Positions 1-6,615 of a DNA stretch of 11,261 nt are shown one piece after another. This DNA is from Planctomycetota bacterium (lineage in GTDB: Bacteria; Planctomycetota; Brocadiia; SM23-32), in the NCBI GenBank assembly GCA_018400625.1, contig JAGYMJ010000576.1:1-11261 (forward strand), in the 5' to 3' direction. Position numbers and translations under genes: made by a program. Under the pieces are notes generated by a model, which made no database searches, was not told the origin of the DNA, and saw only the letters and a program-made list of their open reading frames with translations. Every line of letters begins with the position of its first letter. Positions within the stretch are counted from its first letter, which is position 1.

Positions 1-84
1 GTGTCCGCCGATTCGCATTATCCTCCGCCGTTAACAAGCAACGAACAACGAACAACTTTTTGCCAACAAAGCAAGACAAATTAC

Positions 85-122
85 AAAAAAAATATTACCG
101 GGTTCTACCGCTCCCACCAGTC
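85..122 (-). terminator. possible weak terminator after the EF-G-like gene
   Basis: Just downstream of the EF-G-like stop codon, the minus strand carries a short imperfect stem (ACTGG pairing with CCGGT, including one G:U) followed by AATA and eight T residues (A run at 85-92 on the plus strand). The T tract is good but the stem is short and the loop long, so this is tentative. Positions 1-84 show nothing else that I can support. Confidence 0.3.
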
Positions 123-123
123 C

Positions 124-2163
124 TTACTCTTCTTCAGCCTTTTTTTTGCTTCGTTCGATGATTTGCTGCTGCAGATGGCTGGGTACCTGGTCATAATGGG
201 AGAACTCAAGAGTAAAAGAGCCTTCGCCGCCGGTCATGCTCTGCAATTCAGCGCTGTAAGTACTGATTTCGGATTGAGGTATCTGGGCGTTAAGCGTTTG
301 CAGCTGCCCTTCCTGGTCCATTCCCTCAATCTGAGCACGATGGCCGGCAAGATTTGCCGTAACATCCCCGACATATTCAGACGGCACGGTGACGGCAATC
401 TTCACGATGGGTTCCAGCAAAACAGGCTTGGATTGGTTAAAAGCTTCCCGGAACGCTCTTGATCCGGCAATTTTAAAGGCGGCCTCTGAAGAGTCCACTT
501 CATGGTAAGAGCCATAGAAAACAGCGGCTTTAACATCGACGACGGGATAGCCGGCAATGACACCTCTTTCCAGAGTTTCCCTGATGCCTTTTTCTATAGC
601 GGGCATAAATTGCTGGGGGATAACTCCGCCTTTGATTTCATCGATATACTCAAAACCTTCACCTCTTTCATTGGGTTCGAGTCGGAGGTGGACTTCGCCG
701 TATTGTCCACGTCCACCGCTTTGTTTTTTATGCTTATACTTACCTTCCGCCGAAGCTCTGATGGTTTCGCGATAAGGTATGGCCGGTTCATGAGTTTCAG
801 CGCTCACCTCAAACCGTTTTTTAAGTCTGCTGAGAACGACCTCCAGGTGCAGGTTACTCATACCTGTGATAACCAATTCATTGCTTTGGGGGTCGCGTTC
901 AACCTTAAAAGAAGGATCGGCTTCAGCCAATCGATTGAGTCCGGTACCGATTTTCTGTTCATCGTCCCTGCTTTTAGGCTCGACCGCGAGCGACATCATA
1001 GGTTTAGGGAATTCTATTGGCGGCAGGCTGAGTTTCCCTCCTTTACCCCTCAGAGTGTCGTCGAAATTAACCTCCTCGACTTTACTAATGCAAGCGATAT
1101 CCCCCGGCCCGGCGGCACCACATTCTTTTTGCTTTGCTCCGAAAGCATTATTGATATGTCCAACCCGCTCGGTAGCGCCTGTGCGCGCCACCTCGACGGT
1201 ATCTCCGTCATTGATTGTGCCGCTAAAAACTCTGAAGAAGACCAATCTTCCCACATGCGGGTCAATAATAGTTTTGAACACTTTTGCACAGAAGGGGCCG
1301 TCGGGGTCGGGCAAGAGTTCAGTTTTTTCTTCATCCGGGCCAATAGCTTCAACAGGCGGGCGTTCCAGGGGTGAAGGCGCACATGTGACCAGGAAATCCA
1401 GAAGTTCCGCTACGCCGACATTTTTTTCGGCAGCGGTCGAGAGGATAGGTACCAAATCACCGCTCATCACGGCGTTCTTGAACGTATTTTTAATCCGGTC
1501 AGTATCGATTTCTTCGCCTTCGAGATAAGCTTCCATCAACTCATCATCACATTCAATGATTGATTCCTGAAGGGACTGTTTGAGGGCTTCAAAATCCCCC
1601 ACAACGCCCTCCGGCGGGGAATCACTGTCCAGCAGGCTCACGACCCCCTTGCAATCCTGTCCGAGGCCGACGGGGAGGGATACGGGGACGCAGTGGTTAC
1701 CAAAGGCTTCCTGCAAATCGGTGATGATACCGTCAAAATCAATCTTATCCCCATCCAGGTGATTTATGGTCAAAACTTTAGCCAGACCGTTTTTTTCAGC
1801 ATAACTGAACATTCGTCTCGTATTGAGACGCACCTTGTCCGAAGCATCAACGGCGATCAATGCGGTCTCGGTGGCCGGCAGGACGGCGGTAGCGGCGCCG
1901 CAAAATTCCAGATGGCCCGGAGTGTCAATCAGATTAAAGGTGTGCTTTTTGTAGTCAAAATTGAATACGGCACTGTCGATGGAGAACTTACGTTCTTTTT
2001 CTTCCGCCTCAAAATCGCTGAGGGAATTACTTTCATCCACATTTCCGGCCCTGTTGGTTGCTTTAGCAGCAAAAAGCATAGTATCCACAAGTTTAGTTTT
2101 CCCGGAACCGCCATGACCACCTACCGCTACGTTTCTCAAATTTGCAATTTCCCTCTTAGCCAT
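124..2163 (-). CDS. elongation factor G-like GTPase (EF-G2/FusA2 type)
   Basis: A 679-residue translational GTPase with the full EF-G domain order. The N-terminal G domain has a P-loop GHGGSGKT at residues 16-23, a switch region around SDFEAEEKERKFSI (49-62), DTPGH at 80-84 and a G4 motif NHLD at 134-137. Domains II and III follow, then domain IV with GGRGQYGEV and the GSYHEVDSSE segment typical of EF-G, and a C-terminal domain V. Canonical EF-G has AHIDAGKT and NKMD at G1 and G4. The altered P-loop is typical of the second, EF-G-like branch, whose cellular role is poorly defined (reported members bind or hydrolyse GTP and may assist translocation or act under special conditions). The NHLD motif departs further from canonical EF-G. 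A strong Shine-Dalgarno AAGGAGG precedes the ATG. The gene follows hisA by 54 nt and may share its transcript. It is probably not the housekeeping fusA, because no rpsL/rpsG/tuf genes are nearby. Confidence 0.93.
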   Translation of the reverse strand: MAKREIANLRNVAVGGHGGSGKTKLVDTMLFAAKATNRAGNVDESNSLSDFEAEEKERKFSIDSAVFNFDYKKHTFNLIDTPGHLEFCGAATAVLPATETALIAVDASDKVRLNTRRMFSYAEKNGLAKVLTINHLDGDKIDFDGIITDLQEAFGNHCVPVSLPVGLGQDCKGVVSLLDSDSPPEGVVGDFEALKQSLQESIIECDDELMEAYLEGEEIDTDRIKNTFKNAVMSGDLVPILSTAAEKNVGVAELLDFLVTCAPSPLERPPVEAIGPDEEKTELLPDPDGPFCAKVFKTIIDPHVGRLVFFRVFSGTINDGDTVEVARTGATERVGHINNAFGAKQKECGAAGPGDIACISKVEEVNFDDTLRGKGGKLSLPPIEFPKPMMSLAVEPKSRDDEQKIGTGLNRLAEADPSFKVERDPQSNELVITGMSNLHLEVVLSRLKKRFEVSAETHEPAIPYRETIRASAEGKYKHKKQSGGRGQYGEVHLRLEPNERGEGFEYIDEIKGGVIPQQFMPAIEKGIRETLERGVIAGYPVVDVKAAVFYGSYHEVDSSEAAFKIAGSRAFREAFNQSKPVLLEPIVKIAVTVPSEYVGDVTANLAGHRAQIEGMDQEGQLQTLNAQIPQSEISTYSAELQSMTGGEGSFTLEFSHYDQVPSHLQQQIIERSKKKAEEE

Positions 2164-2217
2164 CTAAAAAACCTCCTTATAGAACTATATTAAAAAGTGT
2201 ATCTATTTATTGTTGCC

Positions 2218-2952
2218 TCATTCAAGTCTGGATTGGAAATTATTTGCGATATCGATTGCCTCCTGAAGGCAAAATTTCTCTTCATATAACGCCTTTCCGG
2301 TTATAACACCATCGGCCCCGCAGGCCCCCAGTTTTTGTATATCTTCCAGGCTGCTCACCCCACCTGAAGCGATTACAGGTATATCTGTAACCTGAAGCAA
2401 ATTCTTGATGCCTGAAAAGTGGGGATGGGAAAGCATCCCATCGCGTTCAACGTCGGTATAAAGGAAAGCGGCCGGGCGACCTTTCTGAAGCAACTGAGCC
2501 AGTTCTTCCACTTTAGTCTCCGTGCCCTGCCGCCATCCTTCGATGGATACCCTACCTTTAACGGCATCCAGGGCGACAACGATTTTCCCGGGATTGGAAA
2601 GGCACTGTGCGATAGTCCATTGAGGGTCTTTGACGGCCTTCGTACCTATGACCACCCTCTTAACGCCTGCCTTGATGGCTTTACTTATTGCGGTTTCAGA
2701 CCTGATACCGCCGCCAATTTGGATGTTGATTTCCGTCTTCTGAATGAGTTTTTTTATCGCGTTGCTGTTGGTATTATTTCCAGACAAAGCACCATCGAGG
2801 TCCACCACATGAAGCCAGGTCGCGCCGCTTTCTTGCCAATGAGCGGCGGCAACCCAGGGTTCATCATAGTATTGTCTGGCTGTATCCGGCCGACCTTTTT
2901 CCAACCGCACACAACGTCCATCTTTAACATCTACTGCGGGGAATACAATCAT
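2218..2952 (-). CDS. hisA: ProFAR isomerase HisA (histidine biosynthesis)
   Basis: A 244-residue (beta-alpha)8 barrel of the HisA/HisF family. It catalyses the Amadori rearrangement of ProFAR to PRFAR in the cytoplasm, the fourth step of histidine synthesis, ahead of HisF/HisH. Seen directly: the N-terminal strand FPAVDVKDG with the catalytic Asp8, the phosphate-binding GGGIR at 80-84, the second catalytic Asp130 in ALDAVKGR followed by the conserved Gly-Trp at 139-140, TDVERDGM at 166-173 and the second phosphate loop ASGGVSS at 195-201. Asp8/Asp130 match the acid/base pair known for HisA, which favours HisA over HisF. An AAGG Shine-Dalgarno lies 6-7 nt before the ATG. No other his genes are adjacent, so the pathway appears to be dispersed. 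The gene sits between tRNA-Gly upstream and the EF-G-like gene downstream, all on the same strand. Confidence 0.95.
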   Translation of the reverse strand: MIVFPAVDVKDGRCVRLEKGRPDTARQYYDEPWVAAAHWQESGATWLHVVDLDGALSGNNTNSNAIKKLIQKTEINIQIGGGIRSETAISKAIKAGVKRVVIGTKAVKDPQWTIAQCLSNPGKIVVALDAVKGRVSIEGWRQGTETKVEELAQLLQKGRPAAFLYTDVERDGMLSHPHFSGIKNLLQVTDIPVIASGGVSSLEDIQKLGACGADGVITGKALYEEKFCLQEAIDIANNFQSRLE

Positions 2953-3036
2953 TGAAAACCTTCAAAATCTATCCTTTGGGGGGAACCGTGCCGTTTTCTA
3001 ACTTATCAACAACAAGGCTTAATCATTTCACTAAAA

Positions 3037-3111
3037 TGGAGCGGGTGAGGGGATTCGAACCCCCGACACCCAGCATGGCAAGCTGGTGCTCTTCCGCTGA
3101 GCTACACCCGC
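3037..3111 (-). tRNA. tRNA-Gly (anticodon GCC), CCA encoded
   Basis: On the minus strand the gene begins GCGGGTG and its acceptor stem closes with CACCCGC, discriminator T and an encoded CCA (3037-3039). The anticodon stem-loop is CCAGC-TTGCCAT-GCTGG, giving anticodon GCC for glycine codons GGC/GGU. The D-arm (AGCTCAGCGG..GAGC) and the T-arm with GGTTCGAATCC are intact. U as discriminator base is the usual identity for bacterial tRNA-Gly. A consensus promoter lies just upstream. hisA begins 84 nt after the CCA end on the same strand. Confidence 0.97.
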
Positions 3112-3126
3112 ACCTCTATTCAAGAT

Positions 3127-3155
3127 ATTATATGCATTCTCTCCGTCATGGTCAA
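3127..3155 (-). promoter_or_regulatory. sigma-70 type promoter of tRNA-Gly
   Basis: Read on the minus strand: a -35 box TTGACC (3150-3155), a 17-nt spacer and a perfect -10 box TATAAT (3127-3132). The -10 lies 15 nt before the tRNA 5' end, so transcription would start within about ten bases of the mature tRNA. With no clear terminator after the tRNA, this promoter could also feed hisA and the EF-G-like gene. Confidence 0.85.
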
Positions 3156-3204
3156 ACGCCAAGCCTCTCCCCAAGGTTTTAAACCCTGAATAAATGGACG
3201 ATTG

Positions 3205-3235
3205 GGGCGTTGCGAAAGACAAAAAGGCAACGCCC
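3205..3235 (-). terminator. stem-loop after ilvC, possible terminator without T tract
   Basis: A perfect 9-bp stem (GGGCGTTGC pairing with GCAACGCCC) with a 13-nt loop lies 12 nt past the ilvC stop. On the minus strand it is followed by AATCGTCC rather than a run of T. It may stabilise the 3' end or terminate poorly. On the plus strand it is not followed by a gene. It also separates ilvC from the tRNA-Gly promoter. Confidence 0.45.
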
Positions 3236-3247
3236 GTTGATTGTTAA

Positions 3248-4297
3248 TTATTCATTTTCCGGACGCAGCTTCCGCACCTGGGCGCCCGCACGCCACATTT
3301 CAGAATTCTTGATTTCATCCAGTTCTTCTCTCAGCTTTTCTGCATAATCCGGCCGGCTGTTGACTTCGATAACTCGTTGAGTTTCACTGCCGTCCGCCAC
3401 TTTCTGGTAGAGATCTTCAAAAACGGGGCTTACGGCATCCCTGAATTTATCTTTCCAATCCAGAGCTCCCCTCTGGGCCGTAGCGCTGCAATTAGCAAAC
3501 ATCCAGTCCATTCCGTTCTCGGCGACCAATTTAATAAGGCTTTGCGTCAATTCTTCGACAGTTTCATTGAATGCTTCACTGGGAGAATGGCCGTTTTCCC
3601 TTAAAACCGCGTACTGGGCCTCCATAACGCCGGCCAGAGCTCCCATAAGCACTCCCCGCTCCCCGGTAAGATCGCTCAAAGTTTCGCCTTTGAAAGTTGT
3701 TTCAAAAAGATAACCCGAACCTATGGCTATGCCCAAAGCAATGCATCTCTCACGCGCGTTCCCGGTGGCGTCCTGTTCAACGGCGAAGCTTGAATTTATT
3801 CCGCTTCCCTCAAGAAAATTACGCCTGACCGAAGTGCCGCTCCCTTTGGGGGCAACCAGCAGAACATCAACATCTTCCGGCGGTATTACTCCCGTCTGAT
3901 CCTGGTAAACAATGGAAAAACCATGGGAAAAATAAAGGGCGTCGCCGGGGTTGAGATTCCGCTTAATGGTATCCCAAAGCATCATCTGAGCCGCATCAGA
4001 GACCAGATACTGTATAACGGTCCCTTTGCTTACGGCTTCCTCAACGGGGAACAAGCTGACTCCGGGTTCCCAGCCGTCTTTCTGCGCTTTTTCCCAATAG
4101 TTGCCATGCTCCGGCGCCTGCCCTATGATAACATTGATACCGTTATCGCGCATGTTGAGTGCTTGAGCCGGGCCCTGGACGCCGTATCCAATGATAGCGA
4201 CCGTTTCATCTTTCAAAACTTCACGAGCTTTCTCCAGAGGAAATTCATCCCTTATAATAACTGTTTCCTTAACTCCACCAAAATCAAGCTTTGCCAT
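3248..4297 (-). CDS. ilvC: ketol-acid reductoisomerase (NADP+), IlvC
   Basis: A 349-residue ketol-acid reductoisomerase. It uses NAD(P)H and Mg2+ to turn 2-acetolactate or 2-aceto-2-hydroxybutyrate into the 2,3-dihydroxy acids of the valine, leucine and isoleucine pathways. Seen: the Rossmann loop GYGVQGPAQALN (37-48), SHGF (124-127), APKGSGTSVR (149-158), the metal-binding DLTGE (Asp209, Glu213), and the C-terminal knotted domain with VEELTQ and NCSATAQRGALDW. The spellings GYGVQGPAQ, KGSGTSVRRNF and TGERG are those of the Bacteroidetes/yeast-like subgroup, not the GYGSQGHAHA of most bacterial class I enzymes. The start is the ATG at 4297, 7 nt after GGAG; a TTG two codons upstream (4303) is almost on top of that ribosome site and is less likely. 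ilvB, ilvN, ilvD and leu genes are absent nearby. A near-consensus promoter and an 83-bp palindromic element lie upstream. Confidence 0.96.
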   Translation of the reverse strand: MAKLDFGGVKETVIIRDEFPLEKAREVLKDETVAIIGYGVQGPAQALNMRDNGINVIIGQAPEHGNYWEKAQKDGWEPGVSLFPVEEAVSKGTVIQYLVSDAAQMMLWDTIKRNLNPGDALYFSHGFSIVYQDQTGVIPPEDVDVLLVAPKGSGTSVRRNFLEGSGINSSFAVEQDATGNARERCIALGIAIGSGYLFETTFKGETLSDLTGERGVLMGALAGVMEAQYAVLRENGHSPSEAFNETVEELTQSLIKLVAENGMDWMFANCSATAQRGALDWKDKFRDAVSPVFEDLYQKVADGSETQRVIEVNSRPDYAEKLREELDEIKNSEMWRAGAQVRKLRPENE

Positions 4298-4356
4298 GTT
4301 CAATCTCCAAAATTTAATGTGAAATGAGTAAAATAGACTTTATAAACAATGTTTTC

Positions 4357-4439
4357 GTAAGTATTCAGTGCAGTGCGCAGCTTTCTCCCCACCGTGCACT
4401 GTGCCGGTGGGGAAACAACGTGATTCACTGAGGACTTAC
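4357..4439. mobile_element. 83-bp palindromic MITE-like element, copy A, with 8-bp target duplication
   Basis: The element begins GTAAGTATTCAGTG and its other end, read inward on the opposite strand, is GTAAGTCCTCAGTG: terminal inverted repeats of 14 bp with 12 matches. The centre holds a perfect 8-bp stem, CCCCACCG and CGGTGGGG, around a 10-nt loop. The flanks are identical: ATGTTTTC at 4349-4356 and at 4440-4447, which is a perfect 8-bp direct repeat outside the element. It has no coding capacity. Read on the minus strand it matches the copy at 8822-8904 at 72 of 83 positions without gaps. An insertion with target duplication is the simplest explanation. GTAA ends with 8-bp duplications are what I recall for the IS66 family, so a relative of that family may supply the transposase (inference). 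Confidence 0.85.
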
Positions 4440-4454
4440 ATGTTTTCGAGCCCC

Positions 4455-4483
4455 ATTATAACAATATAATACATCTTTGTCGA
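4455..4483 (-). promoter_or_regulatory. sigma-70 type promoter of ilvC
   Basis: On the minus strand: -35 TCGACA (4478-4483, five of six consensus bases), a 17-nt spacer and a perfect -10 TATAAT (4455-4460). The predicted start near 4448 gives a leader of about 150 nt before the ilvC ATG at 4297. That leader contains all of palindromic copy A. Confidence 0.75.
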
Positions 4484-4510
4484 AAGACAATGATGAAAGA
4501 CGGCAAAAAG

Positions 4511-4594
4511 GTATTAAATTCAGTGAAGTCCCTGGTTTTATGACCACCGGCAAAGGTCACGGCAGGGCAACAACGCGGTTCACTGAATACTTAA
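4511..4594. mobile_element. 84-bp palindromic MITE-like element, copy C, degenerate
   Basis: A second member of the same family, 63 bp from copy A. It runs from GTATTAAATTCAGTGAA to a right end that reads TTAAGTATTCAGTGAACC on the minus strand. Read on that strand it keeps the landmarks of the other copies: TCAGTGAACC near one end, GGTGGT in the middle and ACTTCACTG near the far end. The outer inverted repeats are eroded. The flanks are GCAAAAAG (4503-4510) and GCAAAAAA (4595-4602), a 7/8 match that looks like an aged 8-bp target duplication, though an A-rich match is less specific. The right flank abuts the recJ stop codon, so the element falls immediately after recJ in the transcript. Confidence 0.65.
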
Positions 4595-4602
4595 GCAAAA
4601 AA

Positions 4603-6375
4603 CTATCCATTATCAACATATTCAATCAGGTCACCGCCATCCCATTGAATATCTTCAGCCCGCAGTTCCACTTCATATTTGCGGTTGAATGTGTTGATGC
4701 GCGGTTCAAAAGCAAGCGAAAAAGACTGCCCCTGGCGAGCCTTAAGAGATTTTAACCACTCGGCCTTTCCAAAGGCGATCACACGCAAAGATATCCCATT
4801 CTGTTTGGCGAAAAAGGCAAGGTGGTTACGTCGCGAGCCTATCGTCTGGGGATTACCTGCGATCTTCAGCCCCCTTGCCGCGAAGAGGGGCTGTGGATTA
4901 CCTTCGCCGTAAGGTTCTAAGTAACTCAATTCTTCGACAGCAGGTTCGGATAAATTCCTCAGTTCGAGTTCACCTTCGAGCTGAAGCTGCGGCATGGGCG
5001 GTTCAGGGCCGAGCATAGAACTTGTTATATCAGAGATGTCTTGCTTAAATGGTTCCAGATTTTTCAGGGGGAGCGACATCCCTGCAGCTCCTTTATGCCC
5101 CCCAAACCGATCAAGGAGATCGCCGCACTTACTTATCGCCTTAAAAAGGTGGAGGCCGGGTATGCTGCGGGCGCTTCCACACGCTATACCGTCTTTTTCG
5201 TAAAAAACGAAGGCAGGTCGGGAAAAATGCTCTGCAAGTTTTGAGGCCACCAGACCAACCACACCCGGATGCCATTCGGGATGCGAGAGCACTATACAAT
5301 TGCATTTTGCCAGATCATGCGTGGATTCGGCCAATTCCATGGCTTCAGCACTTATAGCCCGCTGCGTAATCTGCCTTTTACGGTTATGAGCTTCCAGCTC
5401 ACCCGCAATCTCGCGCGCCTTATTAAAATCATCGGTAGTCAGCATATCGATTGCTGCACAAGCGTCCGCCATACGCCCTACAGCGTTGAGGCGGGGGGCT
5501 ATTTGATATCCTATGTTATAAGTGGAATAACGGGATTTGCCGGCGATCCCACAAACTTGCAGCAAGGCCCTTATACCCGCCAACTTTGCTGAAGGGAGCA
5601 GCTTGAGCCCATAGTTGACATAAACACGATTTTCGTTTTCCATGGGCACCAGATCGGCGACCGTCCCGATAGCGACCAGCGGCAGCAAGTCAACCAGAGT
5701 TTCTTTAAAATCGGGCGATACGGCCCCACCTGCACCGAAAGCCTGACCAAGCGACCACGCGAGCTTGAAAGCCACACCGACTCCGCTGAGGTTTTCATAC
5801 CCGAACTCACATTCGCGGAGGTGGGGGTTGAGGATGAAATCTGCCGTTGGACGTTCACCACGCTGTTGGTGGTGGTCGGTAATAATTATATCAAGCCCCA
5901 ATTCCTTGGCATATTGAATTTCTTTTATTGCGCTGATGCCGCAATCCACGGTTAAAATCACATCCGTACCATTATTTTTCAGTTCTTCGACGGCGGAGAA
6001 ATTGAGCCCATATCCTTCATCAAACCGGTGGGGGACATAAAAGTCCACAGACGCATCGCCGGCCCGTAGAGCCCGTACCATAAGGGCCGAAGCGCATATT
6101 CCGTCGGCATCAAAATCGCCGTAAACCGTGATTTTCTTACCTTCTTTAATCCTTTCTTTTAGAAAAAAAGCGGCCTTCTTCACTTGATCATCTCTGCTGG
6201 GATCGGAAAGCTGGTGAAGGGTAGGTTCAAGAAATTCGCGAGCCTTTTCCCGGTTTTCTATCCCGCGGTTCAACAACATTTGCGCGGTAATAGGAGAAAT
6301 ACGCAGTTCGGCGGCTAATTTGTCAATTTTCCCCGAAGAATTGCGGGGGATAATCCATTTTTTGCTCGCTTGCAT
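4603..6375 (-). CDS. recJ: single-stranded-DNA-specific exonuclease RecJ
   Basis: A 590-residue 5'-3' exonuclease for single-stranded DNA, acting in recombinational repair (RecF pathway) and mismatch repair. It belongs to the DHH superfamily. Seen: motif I YGDFDADG (85-92), motif II TVDCGIS (142-148), the signature TDHH (166-169), SGVGVAFK (197-204) and the fourth Asp motif GTVADLVPM (237-245). The DHHA1 part carries EWHPGVVGLVASKL (367-380), GSARS (400-404) and FGGHKGAAGMSL (424-435), and an OB-fold-like C-terminus follows. The length is normal for RecJ. A GAGGTG ribosome site precedes the ATG. The gene is divergent from the hsp20 operon, separated by 300 bp. A palindromic element begins 8 nt past the stop codon (TAG). 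Confidence 0.96.
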   Translation of the reverse strand: MQASKKWIIPRNSSGKIDKLAAELRISPITAQMLLNRGIENREKAREFLEPTLHQLSDPSRDDQVKKAAFFLKERIKEGKKITVYGDFDADGICASALMVRALRAGDASVDFYVPHRFDEGYGLNFSAVEELKNNGTDVILTVDCGISAIKEIQYAKELGLDIIITDHHQQRGERPTADFILNPHLRECEFGYENLSGVGVAFKLAWSLGQAFGAGGAVSPDFKETLVDLLPLVAIGTVADLVPMENENRVYVNYGLKLLPSAKLAGIRALLQVCGIAGKSRYSTYNIGYQIAPRLNAVGRMADACAAIDMLTTDDFNKAREIAGELEAHNRKRQITQRAISAEAMELAESTHDLAKCNCIVLSHPEWHPGVVGLVASKLAEHFSRPAFVFYEKDGIACGSARSIPGLHLFKAISKCGDLLDRFGGHKGAAGMSLPLKNLEPFKQDISDITSSMLGPEPPMPQLQLEGELELRNLSEPAVEELSYLEPYGEGNPQPLFAARGLKIAGNPQTIGSRRNHLAFFAKQNGISLRVIAFGKAEWLKSLKARQGQSFSLAFEPRINTFNRKYEVELRAEDIQWDGGDLIEYVDNG

Positions 6376-6512
6376 CTCGTCACCTCAAGTTATAATCTTC
6401 ACGTTAGTGTTCAGTGATATATTTTACAGATAAACAGGCAAATTTCAAAGTCAAGCATCATTAAAGAGGCGTTTCTGCACCTCAAAAGACTAAAACTGCC
6501 AATATGACAGGC

Positions 6513-6539
6513 AAAAAAAACCCGCGACAATCCGACGGG
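6513..6539 (-). terminator. stem-loop with T8 tract on the minus strand, upstream of recJ
   Basis: Read on the minus strand, CCCG-T..G-CGGG forms a five-pair stem (one G:U) with a 9-nt loop, followed at once by eight T residues (A run at 6513-6520). This is the layout of an intrinsic terminator. It points toward recJ yet sits about 140 bp before the recJ start, so it would end a transcript coming from the hsp20 side rather than a known gene. It may be the 3' end of a small RNA, an upstream attenuator, or insulation between divergent units. Confidence 0.4.
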
Positions 6540-6599
6540 GAAAGCACATAATCCGCCAGGACCGCTTCTATCGATGAATAAAGCTGCGTTTGAAAAGAA

Positions 6600-6615
6600 T
6601 GGCATGTCTTTTGCG
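6600..6615 (+). promoter_or_regulatory. candidate -24/-12 (sigma-54) promoter of the hsp20 operon
   Basis: The bases TGGCAT-N5-TTGCG place the invariant GG (6601-6602) and GC (6613-6614) exactly 10 nt apart, as in sigma-54 promoters (TGGCAC-N5-TTGCA/T). The last base is G instead of A or T. The start would be near 6626, about 50 nt before the first hsp20 ATG. No convincing -35/-10 pair with normal spacing was found here: TTGAAA (6590) and TATATT (6616) are 20 nt apart. No sigma-32 (CTTGAA..CCCCAT) promoter was seen either. The rest of the 6376-6599 gap holds the minus-strand stem-loop and no supportable gene. Confidence 0.5.

Noticed and set aside
502..1374. 290-aa open frame on the plus strand, plus others at 1-462 and 1693-2193
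   Set aside because: They lie opposite the well-supported EF-G-like gene, have no recognisable domain, and their composition is that of an antisense frame.
2419..2955. 178-aa open frame opposite hisA
   Set aside because: hisA has all catalytic motifs on the other strand; this frame has no family features or ribosome site.
6411..6605. 64-aa minus-strand open frame between recJ and hsp20
   Set aside because: It reads through a terminator-like hairpin and its T8 tract, has no ribosome site, and its composition is unlike the neighbouring genes.
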